From: Candidimonas humi
Lineage (GTDB): Bacteria; Pseudomonadota; Gammaproteobacteria; Burkholderiales; Burkholderiaceae_B
Assembly: GCF_019166065.1 (NCBI RefSeq)
Contig: NZ_JAHTBN010000015.1
Coordinates: forward strand, 1 to 64,000
DNA: 64,000 bases
Reading direction: 5' to 3'
Both the position numbers and the translations under genes were made by a program. Positions 26,389 through 35,043 of this stretch are shown piece after piece (the first letter of the stretch is position 1; every line of letters begins with the position of its first letter). The notes beneath the pieces are model-generated. The model worked only from the letters and a program-made list of their open reading frames with translations. It did not search any database and was not told where the DNA came from.

Positions 26389-27906
26389 ATGAAACTTGAA
26401 CGCGACACGATAGAACTGACCCTGGCCGAGCTGGGCGTCGAGCGCGCGAGCCCGCAAGCAGCCGCGCTGCTTTCCTGCTCTCCGATCGACGGCAGTCCAC
26501 TGGGTGCGGTGCGCACGCACGGCGCGGCCGAGGTCGATGCCATGGTCGAGACGGCGCGGCGCGCCTTTGCCGCCTGGCGATTGGTGCCTGCGCCGCGGCG
26601 CGGCGAACTGATCCGCCTGTACGCCGACGAGCTGCGCGCGCACAAAGAGGCGCTCGGGCGGCTGGTGTCGCTGGAGGCCGGCAAGATAATCAGCGAAGGG
26701 CAGGGCGAAGTGCAGGAAATGATCGACATCTGCGATTTCGCCGTTGGCCTGTCGCGCCAGTTGCATGGACTGACCATCGCGTCGGAACGGCCCGGCCACC
26801 GCATGATGGAGACCTGGCATCCGCTGGGCGTGGTGGGCGTGATCAGCGCGTTCAATTTCCCGGTGGCCGTGTGGTCGTGGAATTTCGCCTTGGCGATAGT
26901 CTGCGGCAATCCGGTGATATGGAAGCCTTCGGAAAAAACGCCGCTGGCCGCGCAGGCCTGCCTGGCGCTGTTCGGCCGCGCATTGCGCCGATATGGCGAC
27001 GAGGCTCCCAACGGTCTCGCGCAAGTGGCACAGGGCGGCCGCGAGGCGGGCGAGGCGCTGGCGGGCAATGCCGGCGTGGCCTTGCTGTCGGCCACCGGCA
27101 GCACGCGCATGGGACGCGAGGTCGGCCCGCGGGTGGCGGCGCGTTTCGGCCGCTCGCTGCTGGAGCTCGGGGGCAACAATGCCGTCATCGTCGCCCCTAC
27201 GGCCGACCTGGATCTGGCCTGCCGCGGCATTGTCTTTGCCGCCGTCGGCACCTGCGGCCAGCGCTGCACCACGACCCGCAGGCTGATCGTCCACGCGGAC
27301 GTGCGCGAGACCTTGCTGGCCCGCCTGCGGCAGGCCTATGCGAACCTGCCCATCGGCAATCCGCTGGACCCGGCCACCTTGGTCGGGCCCTTGATCGACG
27401 CGGCGGCTTTCGACGCCATGCAGGCCACGCTGCGCGAGGCCGTCGCGCAGGGGGCGGCGGTGCATGGCGGCGGCCGGGTGCTGCAGCGGCAGGCTCCTGA
27501 TGCCTACTATGTGGAGCCAGCCATCGCCATGATGCCCGCCCAGACCGATGTGGTCCGGCGCGAGGCCTTCGCACCCATACTCTATGTATTGACCTACCGC
27601 GACTACGACGAGGCGATCGCCCTGCACAACGACGTGCCCCATGGCCTGTCGTCGGCAATCTTCACCAATGACCTGCGCGAGGCTGAATCGTTCCTGTCGG
27701 CGGCGGGCTCGGACTGCGGCATCGCCAATGTGAACCTGGGCACGTCCGGCGCCGAGATCGGCGGTGCCTTCGGGGGCGACAAAGAAACCGGCGGGGGGCG
27801 CGAGTCGGGTTCGGACGCCTGGAAGAACTATATGCGCAGGGCGACCAATACCGTCAATTATTCGCGCCGGCTGCCGCTGGCGCAGGGCGTGAAGTTCGAT
27901 ATATAG
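26389..27906 (+). CDS. amaB: Piperideine-6-carboxylate / aminoadipate-semialdehyde dehydrogenase
   Basis: A 505-residue aldehyde dehydrogenase of the ALDH7 (antiquitin) type. The general base is E259 in LLELGGNNAV and the nucleophile is C293 in GQRCTTTRR. The segment PGHRMMETWHPLGVVGVISA and PVAVWSWNFALAIVCGNPVI are characteristic of ALDH7, as is the C-terminal NVNLGTSGAEIGGAFGGDKE. It oxidises the open form of piperideine-6-carboxylate to L-2-aminoadipate with NAD. AGGAG precedes the ATG. It is in one transcript with the flavoprotein, under the divergent GntR regulator. Confidence 0.88.
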   Translation: MKLERDTIELTLAELGVERASPQAAALLSCSPIDGSPLGAVRTHGAAEVDAMVETARRAFAAWRLVPAPRRGELIRLYADELRAHKEALGRLVSLEAGKIISEGQGEVQEMIDICDFAVGLSRQLHGLTIASERPGHRMMETWHPLGVVGVISAFNFPVAVWSWNFALAIVCGNPVIWKPSEKTPLAAQACLALFGRALRRYGDEAPNGLAQVAQGGREAGEALAGNAGVALLSATGSTRMGREVGPRVAARFGRSLLELGGNNAVIVAPTADLDLACRGIVFAAVGTCGQRCTTTRRLIVHADVRETLLARLRQAYANLPIGNPLDPATLVGPLIDAAAFDAMQATLREAVAQGAAVHGGGRVLQRQAPDAYYVEPAIAMMPAQTDVVRREAFAPILYVLTYRDYDEAIALHNDVPHGLSSAIFTNDLREAESFLSAAGSDCGIANVNLGTSGAEIGGAFGGDKETGGGRESGSDAWKNYMRRATNTVNYSRRLPLAQGVKFDI

Positions 27907-27925
27907 ACGGCGTCCTCGCGCGGTT

Positions 27926-28042
27926 TATCTGTCTTGCCGTCCGGGTTCGATTCTCAGTAGTTCATATCTGTCTTGCCGTCCAGGTTCGATTCTCAGTAGT
28001 TCATATCTGCCTTGCCGCCCCGGCGCGGCCTTCAGTAGTCCA
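27926..28042. repeat. 39-bp tandem repeat, three copies, across the kinase stop codon
   Basis: Unit ATCTGTCTTGCCGTCCGGGT continues to a 39-base period. Copies lie at 27926-27964, 27965-28003 (one mismatch visible) and 28004-28042 (diverged, and containing the stop and last codons of the kinase gene). On the minus strand each unit again encodes Met-(Asn/Asp)-Tyr-stop. It looks like a repeated duplication of the gene's 3' end. The 39-base length keeps the codon phase. Confidence 0.85.
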
Positions 28043-30323
28043 TGGCCGCCGGACCCACCGCCGACAGGGCCAGCGTTTCGATGCGCGGGAAGTCCAGCAC
28101 CAGCAGTGCGGCCTTGATTTGTTCGATGTAGCCGGCCGAGTCGGGATGGTCGGCCACGGTCTGCTCGATCCAGTCCTCGATGGAACTGAGCTGTCCTTCG
28201 TGGGCCAGGATCGCCAGCTCCAGGCGCCTGCGCGCCGGGGGCAGCATGCCATCGGCGATTTGCGGGGTTTCTTCGGGAACGGGCGCTGGATGCGATGCCT
28301 CGGGCCGCCAGACTATGGTCTCGGGCCCGTCGGCGCTCACCCGGATATGGGCGCTGAAGCGGCTGCCGATGTCGGGGGCGCTCTCGAGCAGCAGTTCGCC
28401 GCCCATCTGCTCGACGATGTGCTTGGCGATGAACAAGCCCAGCCCCGTGCCACCCGAATGCGGATGCACCTGGGAAAACGGCTTGAACAGCCCCGCTTGC
28501 ACACTGGGCTCCATGCCTATGCCCGAGTCGGCGACGGTGAAGTTCAGCGCCCATTGCCCTGTTTCGCGGCTGGCACGCACCTGCAGGCGGATTACGCCGT
28601 TATGGGTGAATTTCGCGGCGTTGGACAACAGGTTGTACAGGATCTGCTTGATACGCCGCACGTCTATGATGACATGCGCCGGCAGCTCGTCGGGGGCTTC
28701 GCAAATAAAGTGATTGTCCTGGTGGGCGCTCATGGCGACGCCATGCTGGTAAAGATCCTGCAGCAGGTCGGCCATATTGATGGAGCCGGGAGTGATCTGC
28801 AGCGGCTGCAATTCCCCCTTGGCGTATTCGAGCAGATCGTCGATGAGCGCAAGCTGGTAGTTGGCGCTGCGCTCGATAGTCCGGATGTAGGGAGCCTGGA
28901 GGGATGTCTGTGTCTCGCGCAGCAGCCTGGCGTAACTGACGATAGTGCCGAGCGGCGCGCGCAGATCGTGGCTGATGTAGCCCAGCATTTCCGTCTGCTG
29001 GCGGTTCTTGTCGTCGGCGTATTTCAGTGCGCTGTTCAGGGCCGTGGTCTGCAGTTCCACTTCGGCTTGCAGGCGATGGTGTTCGCTTTCGCGCAATTCT
29101 TCCAGCGCGCGGCGCGCTGATTGCCGCTGCTTGGCGACCTGCGTGATCCAGGAAGCCAGCAGCATGAAATTGATGGTGGTGCCCAGCAGGGAAATGGCGG
29201 GGTTGGTGGCCACGTTCTGGATGTCGAAACGGGCCAACAGACCGGCCAGCGCCCCGCTGCGTTCTATGACCCGTAGCGACATATGCAGCAGGAAGAACAA
29301 GGTGAACCAGAAAGTGAACTGGCCATAGGGTACCGAGCGCTTGACCAGGATGTAGGCCGCCACCATCAGGCTCGTGCCGATCAGCAGGCTGCTGAGCGCG
29401 ACGACCATGCCCAGGGCGGGCGTGCCGCTGAACGCGCCGATGCAGGCGAATATGCCTTCCGCTATGGCCAGGCCCAGGAAGTAGCGTTTTGCGGGCAGTT
29501 CGACAGACTCCTGGCGGGCCAGCATATAGAAGAACAGCAGGAACGTGCATAGCGACAGGCAGCCCAGCACATTGCCCGCGCGCTCGGCCCATTCGGTGGC
29601 ACCGGGCCAGAGGTACAGCTTGGCATATCCCCTGAGCGTGGCCTCGTACAACAGGGTGACCAGGCCTAGCAAGCCCAGGCAGGCGAAAGAACGGCTGGAA
29701 GAAAACAGCGCTATGAATAGCGCAGCGATGGCGAGTGCGCCGAATTCGCCCAGGAGGAAGCCGGTCCAGATCGAGGTCCATCCCTCTTGGCGCTGGAAGG
29801 CGGATTCGAGGTAGATGCGGGGCTGTATGCGCAGCGGGCGCGAACCCTCGACGCGAACGAAAATCCGCTGCAGCGCGTTGGGTGCGAGGCTGAATCCGAG
29901 CGTCGGCAGGCGCCCGGGCTGGCTCTGCGCCTCCAGGGGTACGTTTTCCCCCGACACGTAGTGTTGCCACTGCTCGCCGCGCTGCACATAGAAGTCGACC
30001 CACTGTAGGTTCGGCGGCCCCATGGCCAGGCGCAAGCGCAAGGGAAATATGTCGGCGTTGATGAGCGTGAATTCCAGCCACCATGCAGAGGTGGAGCGCC
30101 CGGGATGGAGCAGGGCAGCGGTGGCGTCGTGGAAGCGTTCGGGGTGCTGGATGGCCAGGTTCGAGATCTGCTGGATATCCATTGTGGCCGCGCGGTCTTC
30201 GTAGACGCGCACCTGATCCAGAGCGTCGGACGGCCATGGGTGCTGCAAGTCTATGGATAAAACCCCGGCTTGAGCGGTCGTAACCAAGAAAAAAATTAGT
30301 ATGCTTATCAACGACCGTAGCAT
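28032..30323 (-). CDS. 7TM-DISM sensor histidine kinase
   Basis: A 763-residue membrane kinase. After a signal sequence (SILIFFLVTTAQAG) there is a periplasmic 7TMR-DISMED2-type domain (about 30-170), then seven hydrophobic helices (about 185-390). A short coiled region leads to HisKA with the phospho-accepting H452 in YISHDLRAPLG. The ATPase domain has the N-box ILYNLLSNAAKFT, G1 DSGIGM and G2 GGTGLGLFIAKHIVEQ. An extra tail of about 90 residues follows with no recognised domain. It is divergent from the receiver-AraC gene at 30631, its likely partner. Its 3' end lies in a tandem repeat. Confidence 0.92.
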   Translation of the reverse strand: MLRSLISILIFFLVTTAQAGVLSIDLQHPWPSDALDQVRVYEDRAATMDIQQISNLAIQHPERFHDATAALLHPGRSTSAWWLEFTLINADIFPLRLRLAMGPPNLQWVDFYVQRGEQWQHYVSGENVPLEAQSQPGRLPTLGFSLAPNALQRIFVRVEGSRPLRIQPRIYLESAFQRQEGWTSIWTGFLLGEFGALAIAALFIALFSSSRSFACLGLLGLVTLLYEATLRGYAKLYLWPGATEWAERAGNVLGCLSLCTFLLFFYMLARQESVELPAKRYFLGLAIAEGIFACIGAFSGTPALGMVVALSSLLIGTSLMVAAYILVKRSVPYGQFTFWFTLFFLLHMSLRVIERSGALAGLLARFDIQNVATNPAISLLGTTINFMLLASWITQVAKQRQSARRALEELRESEHHRLQAEVELQTTALNSALKYADDKNRQQTEMLGYISHDLRAPLGTIVSYARLLRETQTSLQAPYIRTIERSANYQLALIDDLLEYAKGELQPLQITPGSINMADLLQDLYQHGVAMSAHQDNHFICEAPDELPAHVIIDVRRIKQILYNLLSNAAKFTHNGVIRLQVRASRETGQWALNFTVADSGIGMEPSVQAGLFKPFSQVHPHSGGTGLGLFIAKHIVEQMGGELLLESAPDIGSRFSAHIRVSADGPETIVWRPEASHPAPVPEETPQIADGMLPPARRRLELAILAHEGQLSSIEDWIEQTVADHPDSAGYIEQIKAALLVLDFPRIETLALSAVGPAAMDY

Positions 30324-30366
30324 ATTATTTAAAGGTTTTACCCGTTTATATATCGTAAACAGTGCA

Positions 30367-30388
30367 TTACATTTGTGTATTAATGTAA
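30367..30388. promoter_or_regulatory. Dyad in the kinase / regulator divergent promoter
   Basis: TTACATT (30367-30373) and AATGTAA (30382-30388) form a perfect 7-bp inverted repeat with an eight-base spacer, 44 bases upstream of the kinase start. It is in the 307-bp AT-rich gap 30324-30630. It is a candidate binding site for the AraC-type regulator encoded on the other side. Confidence 0.4.
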
Positions 30389-30585
30389 CAATCTGGCTCC
30401 TGTATTAAACGGGTTTGGCTGCAGATCATTGCCGGAAGCCGCATACAGCCGTGGAACACCGGCGGAATAAATATCCTGAAATACTTTGTATTTTTACGGA
30501 GTTTTGGCCAATTCCTTGAGTTAGTCAAACGCTTTATATACATTTCGGGAACGGGTCGAGTCGATTGCGACTAGACAGAACGACC

Positions 30586-30600
30586 TGATGCCTAGCATCA
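30586..30600. promoter_or_regulatory. Short dyad just upstream of the receiver-AraC gene
   Basis: TGATGC (30586-30591) and GCATCA (30595-30600) pair around CTA, 31 bases before the start codon. It could be an operator or a small hairpin in the 5' leader. The surrounding 307-bp gap also holds AT-rich promoter-like sequence at 30520-30545 but no other gene. Confidence 0.3.
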
Positions 30601-30630
30601 TTGTTGTAAATTCATCACGGGTTCAGTCAC

Positions 30631-31455
30631 ATGTCAGTTTCCGCTCCTGCTGCGCCGCATGCCCATATTCTCATTGTGGATGATGGCCCCGATGAGCTGC
30701 GCCTGCTGGTCGAGACCCTGCGCCGTGCCAATTACCGGCTGAGCGTGGCCTTCGACGGCGCGCAAGGCTACGACCGGGCGATCGCCGGGCGGCCCGACCT
30801 TATCCTGATGGACGTGCGCATGCCGCGCATGGACGGGCATGCGACGTGCCGGCGCCTGAAGGCCAATCCGGCCACGGCGCATATCCCCGTGATATTCCTG
30901 AGTTCGGCGGCACAGGCCGGTGAACGCCTGGCGGGCCTGCAAAGCGGCGGGGTCGATTATGTAATCAAGCCGTATTCCGCCGAAGAAGTATTGGCGCGAG
31001 TGCAGATACACCTGGCGCTGGCCTCGGGCAACCCGGCTCCCAAGGCCGTGCAGGAAACGTTCAGCCTCGACGACGACGAAGTGCTGGTACAGGCGACCAA
31101 GCGTTATCTGGCCAATCATTTCACGGATACGCCCGCTCTGGAATCCGTGGCGCGGGCATTGGGCACCAGCGAAAAGCGCCTGTCCCATGCCTTTCGGCAG
31201 AGCCTGGGCATGACGGTGTTCGAATATTTCCGCGGCGAACGCATGGCCTATGCGCAGCGGCTGCTTGCCACGACTTCGCTGAGCATCGTGGCGATCGCCG
31301 ATGCCGTGGGGTTTTCCAGCGCGGCCAATTTCTCGACCGCCTTTCGCGAGCACGCCGGCATGTCGCCTTCTACGTATCGCAGCAGCAAGCGCGGCCACGA
31401 GCCCGCTGCCGTCCAGGACCAGGGCGACTCGAGCGCGTCGCTGTCGGAATATTGA
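30631..31455 (+). CDS. Response regulator with receiver and AraC-type DNA-binding domain
   Basis: A 274-residue regulator. The receiver (about 12-125) has the acidic pair D17-D18, phospho-acceptor D61 in LILMDVRMPRMDG, S91 and K113 in VIKPYSAEE. The AraC double helix-turn-helix (about 160-255) includes VARALGTSEKRLSHAFRQS and VAIADAVGFSSAANFSTAFR, the classic second signature. It is divergent from the 7TM kinase, its probable partner. A close paralogue at 62129 shares this architecture but lacks the phospho-acceptor Asp. Confidence 0.92.
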   Translation: MSVSAPAAPHAHILIVDDGPDELRLLVETLRRANYRLSVAFDGAQGYDRAIAGRPDLILMDVRMPRMDGHATCRRLKANPATAHIPVIFLSSAAQAGERLAGLQSGGVDYVIKPYSAEEVLARVQIHLALASGNPAPKAVQETFSLDDDEVLVQATKRYLANHFTDTPALESVARALGTSEKRLSHAFRQSLGMTVFEYFRGERMAYAQRLLATTSLSIVAIADAVGFSSAANFSTAFREHAGMSPSTYRSSKRGHEPAAVQDQGDSSASLSEY

Positions 31456-32439
31456 TCAAGACTGCGCCGCCAGGCGCAGGATGCGCTGGCCGCGGCTCTT
31501 GAAGTCCGCCATCATCCTGGGCACGCTGTCGTCGCTGCCGCGCCAGTTGACGATGAAGCAGAAGCTGCTGCGCCTGCCGGGCTGTACCATCTGCCCCGCC
31601 ACGCTGAAGCAGTGGAAGTCCTCCCAGTCTATGCTGCCGCCCTTGCCGTAGGCCGGCGTGTCTTCCGGCGCCATCATGGGCATCGCATTGGCCATTGCCG
31701 ATATGCGCTTGAATTCCTGCAGCGTTTCGGGCTTGCGGAACAGCTTGCCCGCCAGCACGTGCTCGTACCAGCCGCTCATCTCGGTCGCGGTGCTTTGCAT
31801 GGTTTGCCGCTCGTTCATGGGGTCGCGCGGCTTGCCGGGCATGGAGCCGGTTGCCATTTTCTGCATGCCGTCCCACCCCAGGTCGGTGCCCTCCGGCGCC
31901 CCGGCCAGGTACGAGAAGAGCATGCGTGTCGAGTCCGGTATGCGTGTGTGTGCATATCCCAGTGATGCGATCAACTGGCGTACGCGATCCGGGCCGACCG
32001 CCTTCAGTATGGCGTCGGTGGCGGTATTGTCGCTGTGCGCGATCATGGCCTCGAGCAGGCTGGTGGCCGCGGTGGTTCCCTGCAGGTGCATGAAGACCGG
32101 GCTGCCCGGCGACCAGATTGCCGGGCCGACGTCCAGTTGAGTGCTTTCCGACAGGCGGCCGGCCTCGACCTCTTTCAGGTACTGGCCCAGCATGAAGGTC
32201 TTGACGGCGCTGCCTACGAACAAGGGCTTGTCGGCCAGCACGCGATAGGTCCGGGCCGCGTGGCTGTCGCGCACGGACAGGCAAACCGCGGCCTGGCCGG
32301 GCGAGAGACGGCCGAATTCCTCGGCCGCCACCTGCAAGGCCGAGGTCGCCTTGGCGGCGTGCGGCGTGCCGGCGCGGACATCGGCCAGGGGCACGGCCAG
32401 CGTTGCGGCGGCGCCGCGCAGCAGGGTTCTACGGTTCAT
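31456..32439 (-). CDS. Class A beta-lactamase-fold serine hydrolase (altered omega loop)
   Basis: A 327-residue exported protein with a twin-arginine-like signal (MNRRTLLRGAAATLAVPLAD). It has the penicillin-binding fold motifs S77-x-x-K80 (VGSAVKTF), S136-D-N138 (AHSDNTAT) and K266-G-G268 (YGKGGSID; usual K-T/S-G). TRIPDSTRM stands where class A enzymes have R164-x-x-E166-x-x-L-N170: aligned without gaps, the deacylating Glu is Thr171. Acylation may be possible, but hydrolysis of beta-lactams is doubtful. GAGAGAGA precedes the ATG. It is 44 bases downstream of maf but may have its own promoter. Confidence 0.8.
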   Translation of the reverse strand: MNRRTLLRGAAATLAVPLADVRAGTPHAAKATSALQVAAEEFGRLSPGQAAVCLSVRDSHAARTYRVLADKPLFVGSAVKTFMLGQYLKEVEAGRLSESTQLDVGPAIWSPGSPVFMHLQGTTAATSLLEAMIAHSDNTATDAILKAVGPDRVRQLIASLGYAHTRIPDSTRMLFSYLAGAPEGTDLGWDGMQKMATGSMPGKPRDPMNERQTMQSTATEMSGWYEHVLAGKLFRKPETLQEFKRISAMANAMPMMAPEDTPAYGKGGSIDWEDFHCFSVAGQMVQPGRRSSFCFIVNWRGSDDSVPRMMADFKSRGQRILRLAAQS

Positions 32440-32483
32440 TGTTGTCTCTCTCTCGTGTGGGTATGAAGGCGCCCGCCGCCGTT

Positions 32484-33074
32484 CTACAAGTTGGCCCGGA
32501 GCAGGCGGTGGGTCTCGAACAGGGGCAGCCCCATCACGCCGGTATAGCTGCCGGAAATATGCGCCACGAATATGGCCGCCATGCCCTGGATGCCGTATGC
32601 GCCGGCCTTGCCCAGCGGCTCGCCGCTGGCGCAGTAGGCGTCGATTTCTGCGTCCGACAGGGCACGGAAGCGCACCCGGGTTATCGACAGGTCTTCGTCG
32701 AGCCGGCCGCGCCAGTCGAGCACGATGGCGGTGCGCACTTCGTGGACGCTGTCGGACAGGCGCCGCAACATGTCTCGCGCGTGTTGCGCATCGGCCGGCT
32801 TGCCCAGGATGTCGCCGTCCAGGATGACGGTGGTGTCGGCCGCCAGTACCGGCCTGGGCGGCAGCGATTCCTGCCGTATCCAGTCGCGTGCGCGCAGCGC
32901 TTTTTCCCTGGCGGTGCGGCACACGTAATCGGCAGGGGATTCGTTTTCCAGCACCGGTTCGTCTTCGCCGGCCGGCGCGGGCACCCGCAGCACTTCGTGC
33001 GCGACATGGATCTGGTCCAGCAGTTCGCGTCGTCGCGGACTGGCCGAGGCAAGGTAGATGGGGGGAAACGACAT
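32484..33074 (-). CDS. maf: Maf-family nucleoside triphosphate pyrophosphatase
   Basis: A 196-residue house-cleaning enzyme that hydrolyses non-canonical or excess nucleotides to monophosphates. The signature IYLASASPRRRELLDQI opens the chain. The catalytic region is VLAADTTVILDGDILGKP, and GKAGAYGIQGMAAIFVAHI and GLPLFETHRLL are at the C-terminus. The GKAGAYGIQG form fits the dTTP/UTP-type (YhdE) branch better than the m7GTP-type. It lies 16 bases after pyk on the same strand, with the usual beta-proteobacterial partners rlmH and rsfS just upstream. Confidence 0.93.
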   Translation of the reverse strand: MSFPPIYLASASPRRRELLDQIHVAHEVLRVPAPAGEDEPVLENESPADYVCRTAREKALRARDWIRQESLPPRPVLAADTTVILDGDILGKPADAQHARDMLRRLSDSVHEVRTAIVLDWRGRLDEDLSITRVRFRALSDAEIDAYCASGEPLGKAGAYGIQGMAAIFVAHISGSYTGVMGLPLFETHRLLRANL

Positions 33075-33090
33075 AATGCCCGGGAGCGCT

Positions 33091-34530
33091 TCAGCGCACC
33101 TTGAGTATCTTCATGCCATTGGTGCCGCCGCTGTTGCTGTAGTAGTCGCCCTTGGTGAGGATGATCCAGTCGCCTTTTTTCAGCAGCGCCTGCTGCTTGA
33201 GCAGCTCGATGGCGGCGTCGCTGAGGTGCGCGGGATCGATCGAGGTCGGGTCGAAGGGAACCGTATAGACGCCGCGGAACAAGGCGGCGCGGCGCTGGGT
33301 CATGGGGTGTCGGGTGTAGCAGTAGATGGGCACGCCCGAACGGATGCGCGACATGATCAGCGGCGTATGCCCGCTTTCGGTGAGCGCGATGATGGCCTTG
33401 ACGCCCGGGAAGTGGTTGGCGGCATACATGGCCGACAGGGCTATGGTTTCGTCGCAGCGGCTGAAGGTTTCGCCCAGCCGGTGCTTGGAATGCGTGGTGG
33501 TCGGCTCTTGTTCGGCCCCCAGGCAGATGCGCGCCATGGCCTGCACCGCCTCGACCGCGTACTGGCCGGAGGCGCTCTCGGCCGAGAGCATCACCGCGTC
33601 GGTGTAGTCGAGCACGGCATTGGCCACGTCGGAAACCTCGGCGCGCGTGGGCAGCGGGCTGCTGATCATGGATTCCATCATCTGCGTGGCCGTGATCACC
33701 AGCTTGTTGTGCGAGCGCGCGTGCTGGATGATGCGCTTCTGTATGCCCACCAGCCGCGCATCGCCGATTTCCACGCCCAGGTCGCCGCGCGCCACCATGA
33801 CGCCGTCGCTGGCCTTGATCAGCGCATCCAGCGCACGGTCGTCGGCCACGGCCTCGGCGCGTTCGATCTTGGCGATCAGCCACGCCTGGCTGCCGGCGGC
33901 GCGCACCAGGCGGCGCGCCTCTTCGATGTCGCGCCCGTAGCGGGGGAAGGACACCGCCACGTAGTCGAGTTCCAGGTCGGCCGCGATCTGGATGTCCTGG
34001 CGGTCTTTGTCGGTGAGACTGGGGGCGGAGATGCCGCCGCCGCGCCGGTTGATGCCCTTGTTATTGGACAGAGGGCCGCCGACCGAGACGTGCGTATGCA
34101 CCGCGTGTTCTTCGACCTCGTCGACGACCAGGACTACCCGGCCGTCGTCCAGCAGCAGTTCGTCGCCCGGATGGCAGTCATGCACCAGCGGCGGATAGTC
34201 TATGCCCACGATGCTGGCGGTGCCGGCATCCAGCGGATGCTGGTTGGACAGCGTGAATTCCTGGCCCGCCGTGAGAGTGACCTTGCCTTGCGTGAACCGG
34301 GCGATGCGTATCTTGGGGCCCTGCAGGTCGCCCATCAGGGCCACGTAGCGGCCGTGCCGGGCGGCGATGGCGCGCACGGTCTCGGCCCGCTGCCGATGGT
34401 CTTCGGCATTGCCGTGGGAAAAATTCAGGCGGGCCACATCCATGCCTGCCAGGATGAGCTGCTCGATTTTTTCCGGCGAGGAACTGGCCGGGCCCAGGGT
34501 GGCGACGATTTTCGTGCGGCGTTTGGACAT
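33091..34530 (-). CDS. pyk: Pyruvate kinase
   Basis: A 479-residue glycolytic enzyme converting phosphoenolpyruvate and ADP to pyruvate and ATP. The N-terminus is KRRTKIVATLGPASSSPEKI. Substrate-binding segments are DVARLNFSHGNAEDH, AKIERAEAV (catalytic Lys) and VMVARGDLGVEIG, followed by ITATQMMESMI. The C-terminal allosteric domain runs from about residue 345. It sits between rlmH and maf in a minus-strand row. The start was set at MSKRRTK; the longer frame upstream has no family match. Confidence 0.97.
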   Translation of the reverse strand: MSKRRTKIVATLGPASSSPEKIEQLILAGMDVARLNFSHGNAEDHRQRAETVRAIAARHGRYVALMGDLQGPKIRIARFTQGKVTLTAGQEFTLSNQHPLDAGTASIVGIDYPPLVHDCHPGDELLLDDGRVVLVVDEVEEHAVHTHVSVGGPLSNNKGINRRGGGISAPSLTDKDRQDIQIAADLELDYVAVSFPRYGRDIEEARRLVRAAGSQAWLIAKIERAEAVADDRALDALIKASDGVMVARGDLGVEIGDARLVGIQKRIIQHARSHNKLVITATQMMESMISSPLPTRAEVSDVANAVLDYTDAVMLSAESASGQYAVEAVQAMARICLGAEQEPTTTHSKHRLGETFSRCDETIALSAMYAANHFPGVKAIIALTESGHTPLIMSRIRSGVPIYCYTRHPMTQRRAALFRGVYTVPFDPTSIDPAHLSDAAIELLKQQALLKKGDWIILTKGDYYSNSGGTNGMKILKVR

Positions 34531-34565
34531 GGTTTTTGGCCCGCAGGCAGGGTTGGTTGTGGCGG

Positions 34566-35036
34566 TTACGCGCGGTGGTAGGGATGATTGTTCATGATAG
34601 CCCAAGCGCGGTAGAGCTGTTCGGCCAGGATGACACGCACCATGGGATGGGGCAGGGTCAGCGAAGACAGGCGCAGCAGGCTTGCGCAGTGCTGTTTGAG
34701 CTGGGGGTCGAGGCCGTCGGGGCCGCCCACCAGAAAGACGACGTCGCGGCCCGAGGCCCGCCATTGTTCCAGTTCACGGGCCAGCTTTGCGGTAGTGAGA
34801 TCGCGGCCGTGTTCGTCCAGGGCGATGCACAGCGCCTGCGGCGGCACGGCGGCCTGCAGGCGCCTGGCCTCGGCCTGCATCATCTGTTCGACTGTCTTGC
34901 CCGAGCTGCGCGGCTCGGGCTTGATTTCGCGCAGTTCCAGCGCGCAGTCCGGCGGCATGCGCCGCGCATAATCGTGCCAGGCCTCTTGCACCCATGCCGG
35001 CATGCGCACGCCCACGGCCAGCACGATCAGTTTCAT
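34566..35036 (-). CDS. rlmH: 23S rRNA pseudouridine-1915 N3-methyltransferase
   Basis: A 156-residue SPOUT-class methyltransferase that modifies pseudouridine 1915 of 23S rRNA in the assembled ribosome. It shows [20 protein letters not shown] at the N-terminus, [14 protein letters not shown] in the middle, and the knot region [17 protein letters not shown] and [20 protein letters not shown]. Length is exactly that of the family. It lies seven bases after rsfS. Confidence 0.97.
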   Translation of the reverse strand: MKLIVLAVGVRMPAWVQEAWHDYARRMPPDCALELREIKPEPRSSGKTVEQMMQAEARRLQAAVPPQALCIALDEHGRDLTTAKLARELEQWRASGRDVVFLVGGPDGLDPQLKQHCASLLRLSSLTLPHPMVRVILAEQLYRAWAIMNNHPYHRA

Positions 35037-35043
35037 GCGCGCT

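Noticed and set aside
26389-27906. Assignment of the aldehyde dehydrogenase as 2-oxoglutarate semialdehyde dehydrogenase of the sugar-acid pathway
   Set aside because: The ALDH7-specific segments and the adjacent AmaA-like flavoprotein fit piperideine-6-carboxylate oxidation better. It is also 5.4 kb from the sugar-acid cluster with unrelated genes between.
27926-28042. Possible CRISPR array
   Set aside because: The units are contiguous with no spacers, only three copies exist, and no cas genes are present.
27925-28554. ORF carrying the repeated RYELLRIEPGRQD units
   Set aside because: It is out of frame with the kinase and overlaps its ATPase-domain coding region. The repeats are explained as DNA duplications of the gene end.
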